Assembly (NCBI RefSeq): GCF_900177245.1
Contig: NZ_FXBM01000002.1
Span: 930,001-994,000 of the forward strand
Direction: 5' to 3'
Length of the DNA: 64,000 bases
Origin: Rathayibacter oskolensis
GTDB taxonomy: Bacteria > Actinomycetota > Actinomycetes > Actinomycetales > Microbacteriaceae
Shown: in pieces, positions 52,828 through 60,611 of the stretch
Numbering within the stretch: the first letter of the stretch is position 1
How the letters are laid out: every line of letters begins with the position of its first letter
Notes under the pieces: generated by a model
Database searches by the model: none
What the model was told of the DNA's origin: nothing
The model's input: the letters and a program-made list of their open reading frames with translations, nothing else
Position numbers and translations under genes: made by a program

Positions 52828-53692
52828 CCACGAGCGGAGCGTCGGGGTCCGCCGCCCATTCGTTGAGCGACCCGTCGTAGATCACGACGTCGTCGTAGCC
52901 GAGGAGAGAGAGGGCGAGGGCGTCGGCCGCCGCGGCGATGCCGCCTCCGCAGTAGAGCACGATCCGCTCGGCGCCGAGCACGTCGGCGAAGAGCGCCCGG
53001 AGGCGATCGGCCGGCAGCAGCGTGTTCGCCTCCCTGTCGACGAGGCGGGCCGCGGGGACGCTCACTGAACCCGGGAGGTGACCCGGACGCGCGCGTCTGC
53101 CCGCCTCACCGGTGAACTCCTTCGGCGGGACAGCGCAGACGAGGGCGCCCGGCTCGTCGCCGGCCACGACGCGCTCGACGCCGGCCTTGTCGATCCACAG
53201 CGGGCGCTCCTGCCGCACCGTGATGCCGCGACCGGGAATCGGCGCGACGTGACCGGTCTCGAGCGGGCGCGCCTCCTGCCGCCACGCCGTCAGACCCCCG
53301 TCGAGCACGGCGACGGAGTCGTGCCCCGCGGCACGCAGGAGCCACCAGAGCCTCGATGCCCACTGCCCGACGGCGGAGTCGTAGACCACCACGACCGAGT
53401 CGTCGTCGATGCCGAGCTCGCCGACCGCGGCGGCGAAGCGCTCGGGGTCGAGGCGGGTGAAGGGGTGAACGGCTCCGGGATCGGAGAGCTGCTCGATCAG
53501 GTCGGCGAACACCGCGCCCGGCACGTGGCCGTCGACGAGGTACTGCTCCTCGCCGCTGAGGTAGCCGGGGCGGCCGTCGAAGCCGCTGACGACGAGCACG
53601 CTCGCATCGATCACGACCAGCCCGTCGCGGCCGAGCTGGTCGGCGAGCCACTGCGTCGAGACGATCGGCCGGGCGAGGTAGGGGCTGCTCAT
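52814..53692 (-). CDS. thiosulfate/3-mercaptopyruvate sulfurtransferase
   Basis: A 292-aa two-domain rhodanese that moves sulfur to cyanide or a thiol via a cysteine persulfide. The N-terminal domain, [20 protein letters not shown], is inactive. The C-terminal one has the catalytic cysteine in [14 protein letters not shown] (about C248). The loop CGGGI is closer to the SseA/mercaptopyruvate type than to CRxGxR rhodanese. A GGAGGG run adjoins the ATG, and TAGCGT is six bases upstream. The last 14 nt overlap the convergent DUF255 gene. Confidence 0.92.
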   Translation of the reverse strand: MSSPYLARPIVSTQWLADQLGRDGLVVIDASVLVVSGFDGRPGYLSGEEQYLVDGHVPGAVFADLIEQLSDPGAVHPFTRLDPERFAAAVGELGIDDDSVVVVYDSAVGQWASRLWWLLRAAGHDSVAVLDGGLTAWRQEARPLETGHVAPIPGRGITVRQERPLWIDKAGVERVVAGDEPGALVCAVPPKEFTGEAGRRARPGHLPGSVSVPAARLVDREANTLLPADRLRALFADVLGAERIVLYCGGGIAAAADALALSLLGYDDVVIYDGSLNEWAADPDAPLVVTAA

Positions 53693-53698
53693 CCCTCC

Positions 53699-53704
53699 AC
53701 GCTA
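53699..53704 (-). promoter_or_regulatory. -10 element, leaderless start of the sulfurtransferase
   Basis: TAGCGT on the minus strand, six bases before the ATG. Confidence 0.5.
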
Positions 53705-53772
53705 GGCGGCACCTGCGACACCCGCACCCCGTCGCGTCACCCCACGTCACGCACCGCCCGCCCCTCCTCCCT

Positions 53773-53791
53773 CCTCCCTCGGCGGGGGAGG
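53773..53791. terminator. terminator after L-serine dehydratase
   Basis: CCTCCC and GGGAGG pair around a 7-nt loop immediately past the sdaA stop; no U-run. Similar GC hairpins end several genes here. Confidence 0.45.
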
Positions 53792-53793
53792 CG

Positions 53794-55173
53794 TCAGCAC
53801 TCGATGACGTTGACGGCCAGGCCGCCCTCGCTCGTCTCCTTGTACTTCGAGGACATGTCGATCCCGGTCTGCCGCATCGTCTCGATGACGGTGTCGAGGG
53901 AGACGCGGTGGATGCCGTCCCCGTGCAGCGCCAGCCTCGCCGCACTGACCGCGGTCGATGCGGCGATGGCGTTGCGCTCGATGCAGGGGATCTGCACCAG
54001 GCCGCCGACCGGGTCGCAGGTGAGGCCGAGGTGGTGCTCCATCGCGATCTCGGCGGCGTTCTCGACCTGCCGCGGAGTGCCTCCGAGCACCGCGCAGAGC
54101 GCACCCGCGGCCATCGCGCAGGCCGAGCCGACCTCGCCCTGGCAGCCCGCCTCGGCTCCCGAGATCGAGGCGTTCGTCTTGCACAGCGAGCCGATCGCGG
54201 TCGCCGTCAGGAGGAACCGGCGGATCCCCGCCCGATCCGCACCCGGCACGAAGCGGAGGTAGTAGTGGGCGACAGCGGGGATGATCCCGGCGGCCCCGTT
54301 CGTCGGCGCCGTCACGACGCGCCCGCCCGCGGCGTTCTCCTCGTTCACCGCGAGGGCGAAGGCGTGGAGCCACTCGACCGATGTCGCCCGCGCCCGATCG
54401 AGCGGATCGACCTCGAACGCCTCGAGCCGCTCGCGCAGCACCGAGGCGCGCCGTCGCACCTCGAGGCCGCCGGGCAGCACTCCGTCGGTCGCCAGTCCAC
54501 GGTCGACGCACGCGGCCATCGCGTCCCAGATGCCGTCGAGCCGGGCGTCGATGTCCTGGTCCGGATGCAGGGCGCGCTCGTTCGCGGCCGCGATCTCGTC
54601 GATGCTCGAGCGGGTCCGATCGCAGACGGAGAGCAGATCGGCGGCCGAGACGAAGGGGTACGGATGCGCCGCGAGCGCCGCGAGCTCGGCCCGCTCCCCG
54701 GCGCGACGGATGAAGCCGCCGCCGATCGAGTAGTAGGTCTCCTCCCACTCGGGGAGTGCCTCCTCGCCGAGCCAGACGCTGAAGGTGACCGCGTTGGGGT
54801 GCTCGGGGAGTCTCGTCCGCGGCTCGAAGGCGATGTCGTCGCGCGACATCGGGAGGCGCTGCTCGCCGGCGAGCAGGATCTCGCCGATCTCGTCGAGCCG
54901 CCGCCAGGCGCCGCGCACCTCGTCGGGGTCGCAGCTCTCGGGAGCGAGTCCGGACAGGCCGGCGACGACCGCGTCGGGCGTGCCGTGACCGATCCCGGTC
55001 GCCCCCAGCGACCCGTAGAGGGTGCAGCCCACGCGACTCACGGTGCCGAGAAGGCCGGCCGAGCGGAGGCGCTCCGCCAGTGCCAGCGCAGCCCGCATCG
55101 GGCCGACGGTGTGCGAGCTCGACGGACCGATCCCCACGCTGAACAGGTCGAGAACGGAGACGTAGGCGCTCAT
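53794..55173 (-). CDS. sdaA: L-serine ammonia-lyase, iron-sulfur type, single chain
   Basis: Converts L-serine to pyruvate and ammonia with a [4Fe-4S] cluster; 459 aa with the beta and alpha parts fused as in E. coli SdaA. The N-terminal signature is SVGIGPSSSHTVGPMRAAL; the catalytic side has APTNGAAGIIPAVAHYY. The cluster cysteines are in SLCKTNASISGAEAGCQGE and GLTCDPVGGLVQIPCIERN. The C-terminus is EGGLAVNVIEC. A leaderless start follows TAGTCT by six bases. No serine transporter is adjacent. Confidence 0.96.
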   Translation of the reverse strand: MSAYVSVLDLFSVGIGPSSSHTVGPMRAALALAERLRSAGLLGTVSRVGCTLYGSLGATGIGHGTPDAVVAGLSGLAPESCDPDEVRGAWRRLDEIGEILLAGEQRLPMSRDDIAFEPRTRLPEHPNAVTFSVWLGEEALPEWEETYYSIGGGFIRRAGERAELAALAAHPYPFVSAADLLSVCDRTRSSIDEIAAANERALHPDQDIDARLDGIWDAMAACVDRGLATDGVLPGGLEVRRRASVLRERLEAFEVDPLDRARATSVEWLHAFALAVNEENAAGGRVVTAPTNGAAGIIPAVAHYYLRFVPGADRAGIRRFLLTATAIGSLCKTNASISGAEAGCQGEVGSACAMAAGALCAVLGGTPRQVENAAEIAMEHHLGLTCDPVGGLVQIPCIERNAIAASTAVSAARLALHGDGIHRVSLDTVIETMRQTGIDMSSKYKETSEGGLAVNVIEC

Positions 55174-55179
55174 GTCCCG

Positions 55180-55185
55180 AGACTA
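55180..55185 (-). promoter_or_regulatory. -10 element, leaderless start of sdaA
   Basis: TAGTCT on the minus strand ends six bases before the ATG. Confidence 0.5.
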
Positions 55186-55200
55186 CGCCCCGCACGACGC

Positions 55201-55235
55201 AGGGGGCGGGCGCCCTGGTCAGGCGCCCGCCCCCT
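55201..55235. terminator. 14-bp GC-rich terminator of the hydrolase pair
   Basis: AGGGGGCGGGCGCC (55201-55214) and its complement (55222-55235) form a perfect stem around CTGGTCA, 14 nt after the stop of the M15-like gene on the minus strand. Confidence 0.8.
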
Positions 55236-55248
55236 CCGGTCGGCGTGG

Positions 55249-56250
55249 TCAGAACTCGCAGTGCACGTGGTCGGAGTGACCCTCGTCGCCCGGGCCGAGC
55301 GTGAGCGTCGCCCCCATCTCGTCGCAGGCGTTCTGCACGGACTGGTGGTCGGCGCCGGCGGCCACGAAGGTGCCGTCGATGATCGGGATGTCGACCGCGT
55401 TGCCCGTGTAGTGGCGGGACGCCGACGTGTGGTCTTCGCCGGCGATCGACGACACCGACAGGGTGTGCCCGTACTGCGTGCTGAGCTTCAGCAGCGCGTC
55501 GAGCATCGCCGGGTCGAGGGACACCGACGTGACCCCCGCATCGCCGCCGGGGCTCGTCTTCGCGGGCTGGCCGGCGGCCGTGTCACGGATGTTCGCGAGG
55601 GCGGTCGATGCCGGGTCGTCGCCGGAGTCGTAGAGCTCGATCCCGGGGTTGTCGAGGATCGCCTGAGCGGTCGCCGCGGCGTCGCCGCTCGGAGGAGGCG
55701 TGGTGCCGCCTCCGGTCCCCGCGATGAGAGCCTTCCAGGTCGCCGGCCCGATGATCCCGTCGGCGGTCAGACCCGCCGAGCTCTGGAAGCTCTGCGTCGC
55801 AGAGGTCGTCGCGGCGCCGAACGCGCCGTCGACGGCGATCGACGCTCCGTTCGCGTTCAGCTGGGTCTGCGCAGCACTCACCGCATCGCCGGAGGAGCCG
55901 CTCTGGACGGTCACGGTCAGCGCGCCCCAGGTCGCCTCGCCGATCACGCCGTCGGCCGCGAGGCCGCTGCCCGACTGGAACGAGGTGACGGCGGCCTGGG
56001 TTCCGGGACCGAAGGCCCCGTCGACATCGAGCGACTGACCGGAGGAGCGCAGCAGGTACTGCGCCGTGGTCACGTCCTCCCCGCTCGATCCGGAGGAGAG
56101 CACCGGCCAGTCCGCGGCCTGCGCGGAAGTGGCGGTGCCGCCTGCGAAGCCGATCGCGAGGACCAGGGCTGTGAGGACGGCGAGAAGGCGGGCACGGATG
56201 CCCCGGCGCTCCGGTGCCTCCGTGATGGTGGTCGTGGTCATGGTCCTCAT
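55249..56250 (-). CDS. secreted M15-like peptidoglycan peptidase with two PG-binding domains
   Basis: A 333-aa exported protein that should cleave peptidoglycan stem peptides. The signal peptide ends near TATSAQAADW. Two PG_binding_1 domains follow, SLDVDGAFGPGTQAAVTSFQ and SIAVDGAFGAATTSATQSFQ. The C-terminal part has the VanY/M15-like zinc stations SRHYTGNAVDIP and HSDHVHCEF. The start ATG 56250 overlaps the upstream stop (ATGA); ATG 56241 is possible. It and the upstream gene have the same length and the same double-PG-domain plan, so they look like paralogous carriers with different catalytic ends. Confidence 0.87.
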   Translation of the reverse strand: MRTMTTTTITEAPERRGIRARLLAVLTALVLAIGFAGGTATSAQAADWPVLSSGSSGEDVTTAQYLLRSSGQSLDVDGAFGPGTQAAVTSFQSGSGLAADGVIGEATWGALTVTVQSGSSGDAVSAAQTQLNANGASIAVDGAFGAATTSATQSFQSSAGLTADGIIGPATWKALIAGTGGGTTPPPSGDAAATAQAILDNPGIELYDSGDDPASTALANIRDTAAGQPAKTSPGGDAGVTSVSLDPAMLDALLKLSTQYGHTLSVSSIAGEDHTSASRHYTGNAVDIPIIDGTFVAAGADHQSVQNACDEMGATLTLGPGDEGHSDHVHCEF

Positions 56251-57248
56251 CCCTCGCTCTCGACTGCCTCGCGCGCCAGCGTCTCCCACTGCGCGTACGC
56301 GTCCGGGTAGGCCGATACCTGCACGGCCTGCGCCGCCTCCGTGACCGACATCGACTCCCAGCCCGCGATGTCCGTCAGGCCGGTGTTCGTGGTCGGGCTG
56401 TTCGCCGCTCCGTAGAACGCCCTGGAGGCGTAGACGGGATCGACGAGATCGGCCGCAGCACCCCAGCCGGCGGAGGGCCGCTGCTGGAAGAGCCCGACCG
56501 AGTCCCGGTCGCCGCCCGACAGGTTGCGGAGGCGCGACTCCTGCATCGCGGTCGCGATCGCCACGACCCAGCCGTACTCGGGCACCCCGGCGGTCTTCCC
56601 CTCCGCGATGATCGTCCGGACGTTGGCGAGCTGCTCGTCGCTGAGCGTGGCGAAGGTCTCACCCGGCTGACCGGGATCCGGCGTGGTGCCGGACCCGGAG
56701 CCCACGATCGACTGCCAGGTCTGGGGGCCGGCGATGCCGTCGACCGTGAGACCGGCCGACGACTGGAAGCTCTCTACGGCGGACTGCGTCGCCGGCCCGA
56801 AGGAGCCGTCGACGCTCAGCCCGGCGCCGGTCTTGTTCAGCTGGACCTGCAGGGCGGTGACCGTCTCGCCGGAGTCGCCCGACGAGACCGTCGTGATCAG
56901 GGCCGACCAGGTCTGCTCGCCGACGATCCCGTCGGCCGAGAGCCCGCGATCGGTCTGGAAGGAGGTCACCGCGGATGCGGTGGCCGGTCCGAAGACGCCG
57001 TCGGCGTCGACGGTGTAGCCGGCGGCGTTCAGCAGGTGCTGGACGGTGCGGGCGTTCGCGCTGTTCTCGCCCTCGGCGACGACGGGCCAGGCTGCGGCCG
57101 ACGCCGCGACGGCGCTGACCGGCGCGTCGGCGGCGAGGGCGACGGGCGCCGTGGCGAGCGACCCGAAGGCGAGTGCGCCGCACGCGACTCCTGCGATCAG
57201 GAGGCGCCGGGGGCGCTGCGCGGGTGGAGTGGGACGGGGATTTCTCAT
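56247..57248 (-). CDS. secreted lytic-transglycosylase-like protein with two PG-binding domains
   Basis: A 333-aa exported protein. The signal peptide ends near APVALAADAP. Two PG_binding_1 domains: YTVDADGVFGPATASAVTSFQ and AGLSVDGSFGPATQSAVESFQ. The C-terminus has AIATAMQESRLRNLSGGDRDSVGLFQQRP, whose glutamate fits an SLT/lysozyme-like glycan-cutting domain. ATG 57248 is chosen, with GAGGTG nine nt upstream. It is the first gene of a two-gene operon; the second gene's start overlaps its stop. Confidence 0.85.
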   Translation of the reverse strand: MRNPRPTPPAQRPRRLLIAGVACGALAFGSLATAPVALAADAPVSAVAASAAAWPVVAEGENSANARTVQHLLNAAGYTVDADGVFGPATASAVTSFQTDRGLSADGIVGEQTWSALITTVSSGDSGETVTALQVQLNKTGAGLSVDGSFGPATQSAVESFQSSAGLTVDGIAGPQTWQSIVGSGSGTTPDPGQPGETFATLSDEQLANVRTIIAEGKTAGVPEYGWVVAIATAMQESRLRNLSGGDRDSVGLFQQRPSAGWGAAADLVDPVYASRAFYGAANSPTTNTGLTDIAGWESMSVTEAAQAVQVSAYPDAYAQWETLAREAVESEG

Positions 57249-57598
57249 CGTTTCGTACACCTCTTCGTGGCCGCTGAGCGGCCTGATTCGTTGTGACGAT
57301 CAGCGGAGTTCGTTTCTCCCTTGCACGTCCTGCCTACTCCTGGGGCCGTGGCCCATCGACGATCCGGAGGTGTCGCCCAGAGACCGTGCACCCGATGCGG
57401 AGGGGTCTCCGACTCGCGGGGGACGCGCTCGCCCCGCGGGAGGAGGAGGATCGCCCGACGTCCTCGCTCCTCCGATCTAAGGCTGCCGGTCGCGGGCACC
57501 GTCGACTCGGAGAAACACGTTCGGCTCGCGGGAACGCGAGGTTCCTGCGAGCCGAGTGCGGTTCTGCGAGCCGGAGGTCGTCGCTCCGGGCCGCCGCG
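57249..57598. other. 350-nt region upstream of the peptidoglycan hydrolase pair
   Basis: No gene is seen. On the minus strand it would give a structured leader: the exact palindrome GGCCGCTGAGCGGCC (57269-57283) about 20 nt before the start, an AGACC/GGTCT stem inside a GTCG/CGAC pair, and the terminator of the CoA-binding gene at 57521-57555. No -10 stands out. The conserved blocks of the c-di-AMP (ydaO) riboswitch, often found before such genes, are not present. Confidence 0.55.
57521..57555 (-). terminator. terminator of the CoA-binding protein gene
   Basis: 15-bp arms with one wobble pair: TCGGCTCGCGGGAAC (57521-57535) and 57541-57555, 5-nt loop. On the minus strand ACGTGTTTCTCC follows, a partial U-run. 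Confidence 0.75.
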
Positions 57599-58171
57599 TC
57601 AGCGGATCGTCTTGCGCGAGGTGATCTGGCCGGTGTCGAAGCCGAGGAGGTGCAGTCCGCCGTGGAAGCGGGCGTGCTCGACCTTGATGCAGCGGTCCAT
57701 CACGACCGTCAGTCCCTTCGACTCGCCGTACTCGGCCGCCTCCTGGTTCCAGATGCCGAGCTGCACCCAGACGGTCGGCGCGCCGATCGCCACGACGTCG
57801 TCGATGACCGAGGGGATGTCGCTCGCCTTGCGGAAGACGTCGACGATGTCGGGGACGACCGGCAGGTCTGCGAGGCTCCTGTAGACCGGCTGCCCGAGGA
57901 TCTCGGTCGCGTTCGGGTTCACGAAGTAGAGCTCGTAGTCGCTCGACTGCTGGAGGTAGGTCGAGACGAAGTACGACGAGCGCGCGGGGTTGGGCGATGC
58001 TCCCACGATCGCGACGGTCTTCGCTCGGCGCAGGATGTCGAGCCGCTTCTTGGCGTCGGGACCCACCCAGGTGCGCTGCGACTTCAGCAGCTTCGCGAGA
58101 GGCGAGCTCGCGGGGACGGAGCAGCTGAGCCCGTTGGACAGCTGCGCGACGACGGTGGCGTCGGTGCTCAT
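57599..58171 (-). CDS. CoA-binding domain protein (YccU type)
   Basis: A 190-aa protein with a Rossmann CoA-binding domain (CoA_binding_2): KTVAIVGASPNPARSSYFVSTYLQQ, YFVNPNATEILGQPVYRSLADLP, IVDVFRKASDIPSVI and VWVQLGIWNQEAAEY, and the family cysteine in VVMDRCIKVEH. In succinyl-CoA synthetase this fold binds CoA; the free-standing proteins have no settled role. It starts two nt after the metY stop (TGACCATG) with GGAGG upstream, so the two form an operon. Confidence 0.92.
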   Translation of the reverse strand: MSTDATVVAQLSNGLSCSVPASSPLAKLLKSQRTWVGPDAKKRLDILRRAKTVAIVGASPNPARSSYFVSTYLQQSSDYELYFVNPNATEILGQPVYRSLADLPVVPDIVDVFRKASDIPSVIDDVVAIGAPTVWVQLGIWNQEAAEYGESKGLTVVMDRCIKVEHARFHGGLHLLGFDTGQITSRKTIR

Positions 58172-58173
58172 GG

Positions 58174-59538
58174 TCAGACCTCCACGGTGGGCGAGTCGAT
58201 GGTCACCGAGACGTCGTCGGGCAGCTCGGTCGGCGCATCCGGAGTGCCGTGCTTCTCGACCGCGTGGGCGAGCGCCTGGTCGAGATCGTAGATGATGTCG
58301 TCCGCGTCCTCGATGCCGACCGAGAGGCGGACCAGCCCCGGCAGAACGCCGGCGTGGAGCAGCTGCTGCTCGGTGAGCTGCGCGTGCGTGGTGGAGGCGG
58401 GGTGGATCACCAGCGTCTTCGCGTCGCCGATGTTGGCCAGGTGGCTCGCGAGGTCGACCGACTCGATGAAGGTCTGACCGACCGCGCGACCGCCCTTGAC
58501 GACGAAGCTGAAGACCGATCCCGGACCCTTCGGCAGGTACTTCTGCGCCCGCTCGAAGTGCGGGTGCTCGGGCAGCCCTGCCCAGTAGACCGCCTCGACC
58601 CGCGGGTCGGCGTCGAGCCACTCCGCGACGCGGCGGGCGTTGTCGACGTGCGCCTGGATCCGGTAGGGCAGCGTCTCGACGCCCTGCGCGAGCAGGAAGG
58701 CCGAGTGCGGAGCGAGGACCGGCCCGATGTCGCGCAGCTGCTCGGCGCGGAGGCGCGTGAGGAAGCCGTACTCGCCGAAGTTGCCGTCCCACGAGAGCCC
58801 GCCGTACGAGGCGACGGCGTCGTGCAGCAGCGGGAACTTCTCGTGCGAGTAGTGGAAGCGGCCCGATTCGACGACCACGCCGCCGAGCGTGGTGCCGTGC
58901 CCGCCGAGGAACTTGGTGGCCGAGTGGATGACGATGTCGGCGCCCCACTCGATCGGCCGGACGAGGTAGGGCGTCGCGACGGTCGAGTCGATGATGAGCG
59001 GGATCCCGGCGGCGTGGGCGACCTCGGCCAGCCCCTCGATGTCGGCGATCTCGCCGGAGGGGTTCGCGATCGTCTCGGCGTAGAGGACCTTGGTCTCGGG
59101 CGTGATCGCCGCCGCGTAGTCGGCCGGGTCGCTCGACTGCACGAAGGTGGTCTCGACTCCGAAGCGCCGCAGCGTCACGTCGAGCTGCGTGATCGAGCCG
59201 CCGTAGAGGTTGGCCGACGCCACCACGTGATCGCCCGCTCCGACGAGCGCCGCGAAGGTGATGAACTGCGCCGACAGACCGGAGGCGGTCGCCACGGCAC
59301 CCAGGCCCCCCTCGAGGCTCGCGACCCGCTCCTCAAACGCGGCGACGGTGGGGTTCGACAGGCGGGAGTAGATGTTGCCGTACTTCTGCAGTGCGAAGCG
59401 GGCCGCCGCATCGGAGGTGTCGTCGAAGACGAACGCGCTCGTCTGGTAGATCGGCAGCGCTCGCGCGCCCGTCACCGGGTCGGGGATGTTGCCCGCGTGG
59501 ATCGCACGCGTCTTGAAGCCGTACTCGCGATCTGCCAT
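58174..59538 (-). CDS. metY: O-acetyl-L-homoserine sulfhydrylase
   Basis: A PLP enzyme making homocysteine from O-acetylhomoserine and sulfide, 454 aa. It opens FKTRAIHAGNIPDPVTGARALPIYQTSAFVF. The PLP lysine is K209 in SATKFLGGHGTTLGG. Nearby ETIANPSGEIADIEG and LPEHPHFERAQKY are typical of the MetY branch, as is length above 430. The leaderless start follows TAACGT by seven bases. Pairing with the CoA-binding gene recurs in actinobacteria; a link through acetyl-CoA is possible. Confidence 0.94.
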   Translation of the reverse strand: MADREYGFKTRAIHAGNIPDPVTGARALPIYQTSAFVFDDTSDAAARFALQKYGNIYSRLSNPTVAAFEERVASLEGGLGAVATASGLSAQFITFAALVGAGDHVVASANLYGGSITQLDVTLRRFGVETTFVQSSDPADYAAAITPETKVLYAETIANPSGEIADIEGLAEVAHAAGIPLIIDSTVATPYLVRPIEWGADIVIHSATKFLGGHGTTLGGVVVESGRFHYSHEKFPLLHDAVASYGGLSWDGNFGEYGFLTRLRAEQLRDIGPVLAPHSAFLLAQGVETLPYRIQAHVDNARRVAEWLDADPRVEAVYWAGLPEHPHFERAQKYLPKGPGSVFSFVVKGGRAVGQTFIESVDLASHLANIGDAKTLVIHPASTTHAQLTEQQLLHAGVLPGLVRLSVGIEDADDIIYDLDQALAHAVEKHGTPDAPTELPDDVSVTIDSPTVEV

Positions 59539-59545
59539 GCGATCG

Positions 59546-59551
59546 ACGTTA
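59546..59551 (-). promoter_or_regulatory. -10 element, leaderless start of metY
   Basis: TAACGT on the minus strand ends seven bases before the ATG. Confidence 0.5.
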
Positions 59552-59600
59552 GCCGCCGCCGCCGACATCGCCGGACCTCCCGCGACGCATCCCGTAACAC

Positions 59601-60587
59601 TCACACCGAGGCGTGGACGGCCGCCAGCGCCATCCCCGCGATCGCGGCCCACGAGGCCAGCGCGACGACCAGCGCCCGCCACCCCGTCGTCAGCAGCGAC
59701 CGCAGCCGCACTGCGCTGCCGAGCGCGAAGAGGGCAGCAGCGAGCAGCCAGGTCTGGGCCGTGTCCGCGGCGACGAGCACGCCCTCCGGCAGCGGGATCA
59801 GCGTCCGCACGAGCACCGCGGCGAGGAATCCGACCACGAACAGCGGCACGACGGCCGGCCGCGGTCCGCCCGCCGACCCCGTGCGTCGGGTCACCGCCGC
59901 GGCCACCGCCACCATCGGCGCGAGCATCACGACGCGCGTCAGCTTCACGACGACCGCGATCGCGAGCGCCGATGCCCCGGCCACCTGCGCCGTCGCGACG
60001 ACCTGCCCGACGTCGTGCACCGAGGCACCCACCCAGTGCCCGAAGGACGCGTCCGAGAGGCCGAGCGGATGCTGAAGCGCCGGCAGCACGGCGATCGCGA
60101 GGGTCCCGCAGAGGGTCACCAGTGCGACCGGGGTGGCCTGCTCCTCCTCCTTCGCGCGGGTCGCCCCCGCCATCGCCCCGATCGCGGAGGCCCCGCAGAT
60201 CGAGAACCCGGCGGCCAGCAGCAGCGGCTCCCTCCCCGGCAGGCGCAGCGCCCGCCCGAGCGCGTAGGTCAGTGCGAAGGTCGCCAGCACGATCCCGACG
60301 ACGACGAGGATCGCGCCCCAGCCGAGCGCGGCGATGTCGATCAGCGAGAGCTTGAGGCCGAGCAGCACGATCCCCGCGCGCATCAGGGTCCGCGACGAGA
60401 ACTTCAGGCCCGGACCGAGGCGCCCGAGAACCGGGCGCGCCGAGGGGATCTGCGCGACGAGGATCCCGAGCGCCACCGCCGCGGTGAGCATCGGCACGGC
60501 CGGGACCACGGCGTGCACACCGGCGGCGACGAGGGCGGCGAGGGCGCAGACGGCGACCCCAGGGCCGACCCGGCGGATCAGCTCCAC
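59601..60587 (-). CDS. YeiH/UPF0324 family membrane protein, putative sulfate exporter
   Basis: A 328-aa protein with about ten helices of the UPF0324 (YeiH) group. Markers are FSSRTLMRAGIVLLGLKLSL, LLLAAGFSICGASAIGAMAG and GASVHDVGQVVATAQVAG. The family is often annotated as putative sulfate exporters on thin evidence. The GTG start is 24 nt after the mannosyltransferase stop and has no good ribosome site. Its position next to metY, a sulfur gene, fits a role in sulfur handling, but the two are in separate transcripts. Confidence 0.88.
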   Translation of the reverse strand: MELIRRVGPGVAVCALAALVAAGVHAVVPAVPMLTAAVALGILVAQIPSARPVLGRLGPGLKFSSRTLMRAGIVLLGLKLSLIDIAALGWGAILVVVGIVLATFALTYALGRALRLPGREPLLLAAGFSICGASAIGAMAGATRAKEEEQATPVALVTLCGTLAIAVLPALQHPLGLSDASFGHWVGASVHDVGQVVATAQVAGASALAIAVVVKLTRVVMLAPMVAVAAAVTRRTGSAGGPRPAVVPLFVVGFLAAVLVRTLIPLPEGVLVAADTAQTWLLAAALFALGSAVRLRSLLTTGWRALVVALASWAAIAGMALAAVHASV

Positions 60588-60611
60588 GACCCGGCCGACC
60601 CCATCAGCAGG

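Noticed and set aside
57245-57499. 84-aa minus-strand ORF upstream of the hydrolase pair
   Set aside because: No ribosome site, no domain, basic low-complexity translation, and it runs past the chosen start of the hydrolase gene.
57249-57520. c-di-AMP (ydaO) riboswitch before the peptidoglycan hydrolases
   Set aside because: Expected from gene context, but the conserved blocks of that RNA were looked for on the minus strand and not found.
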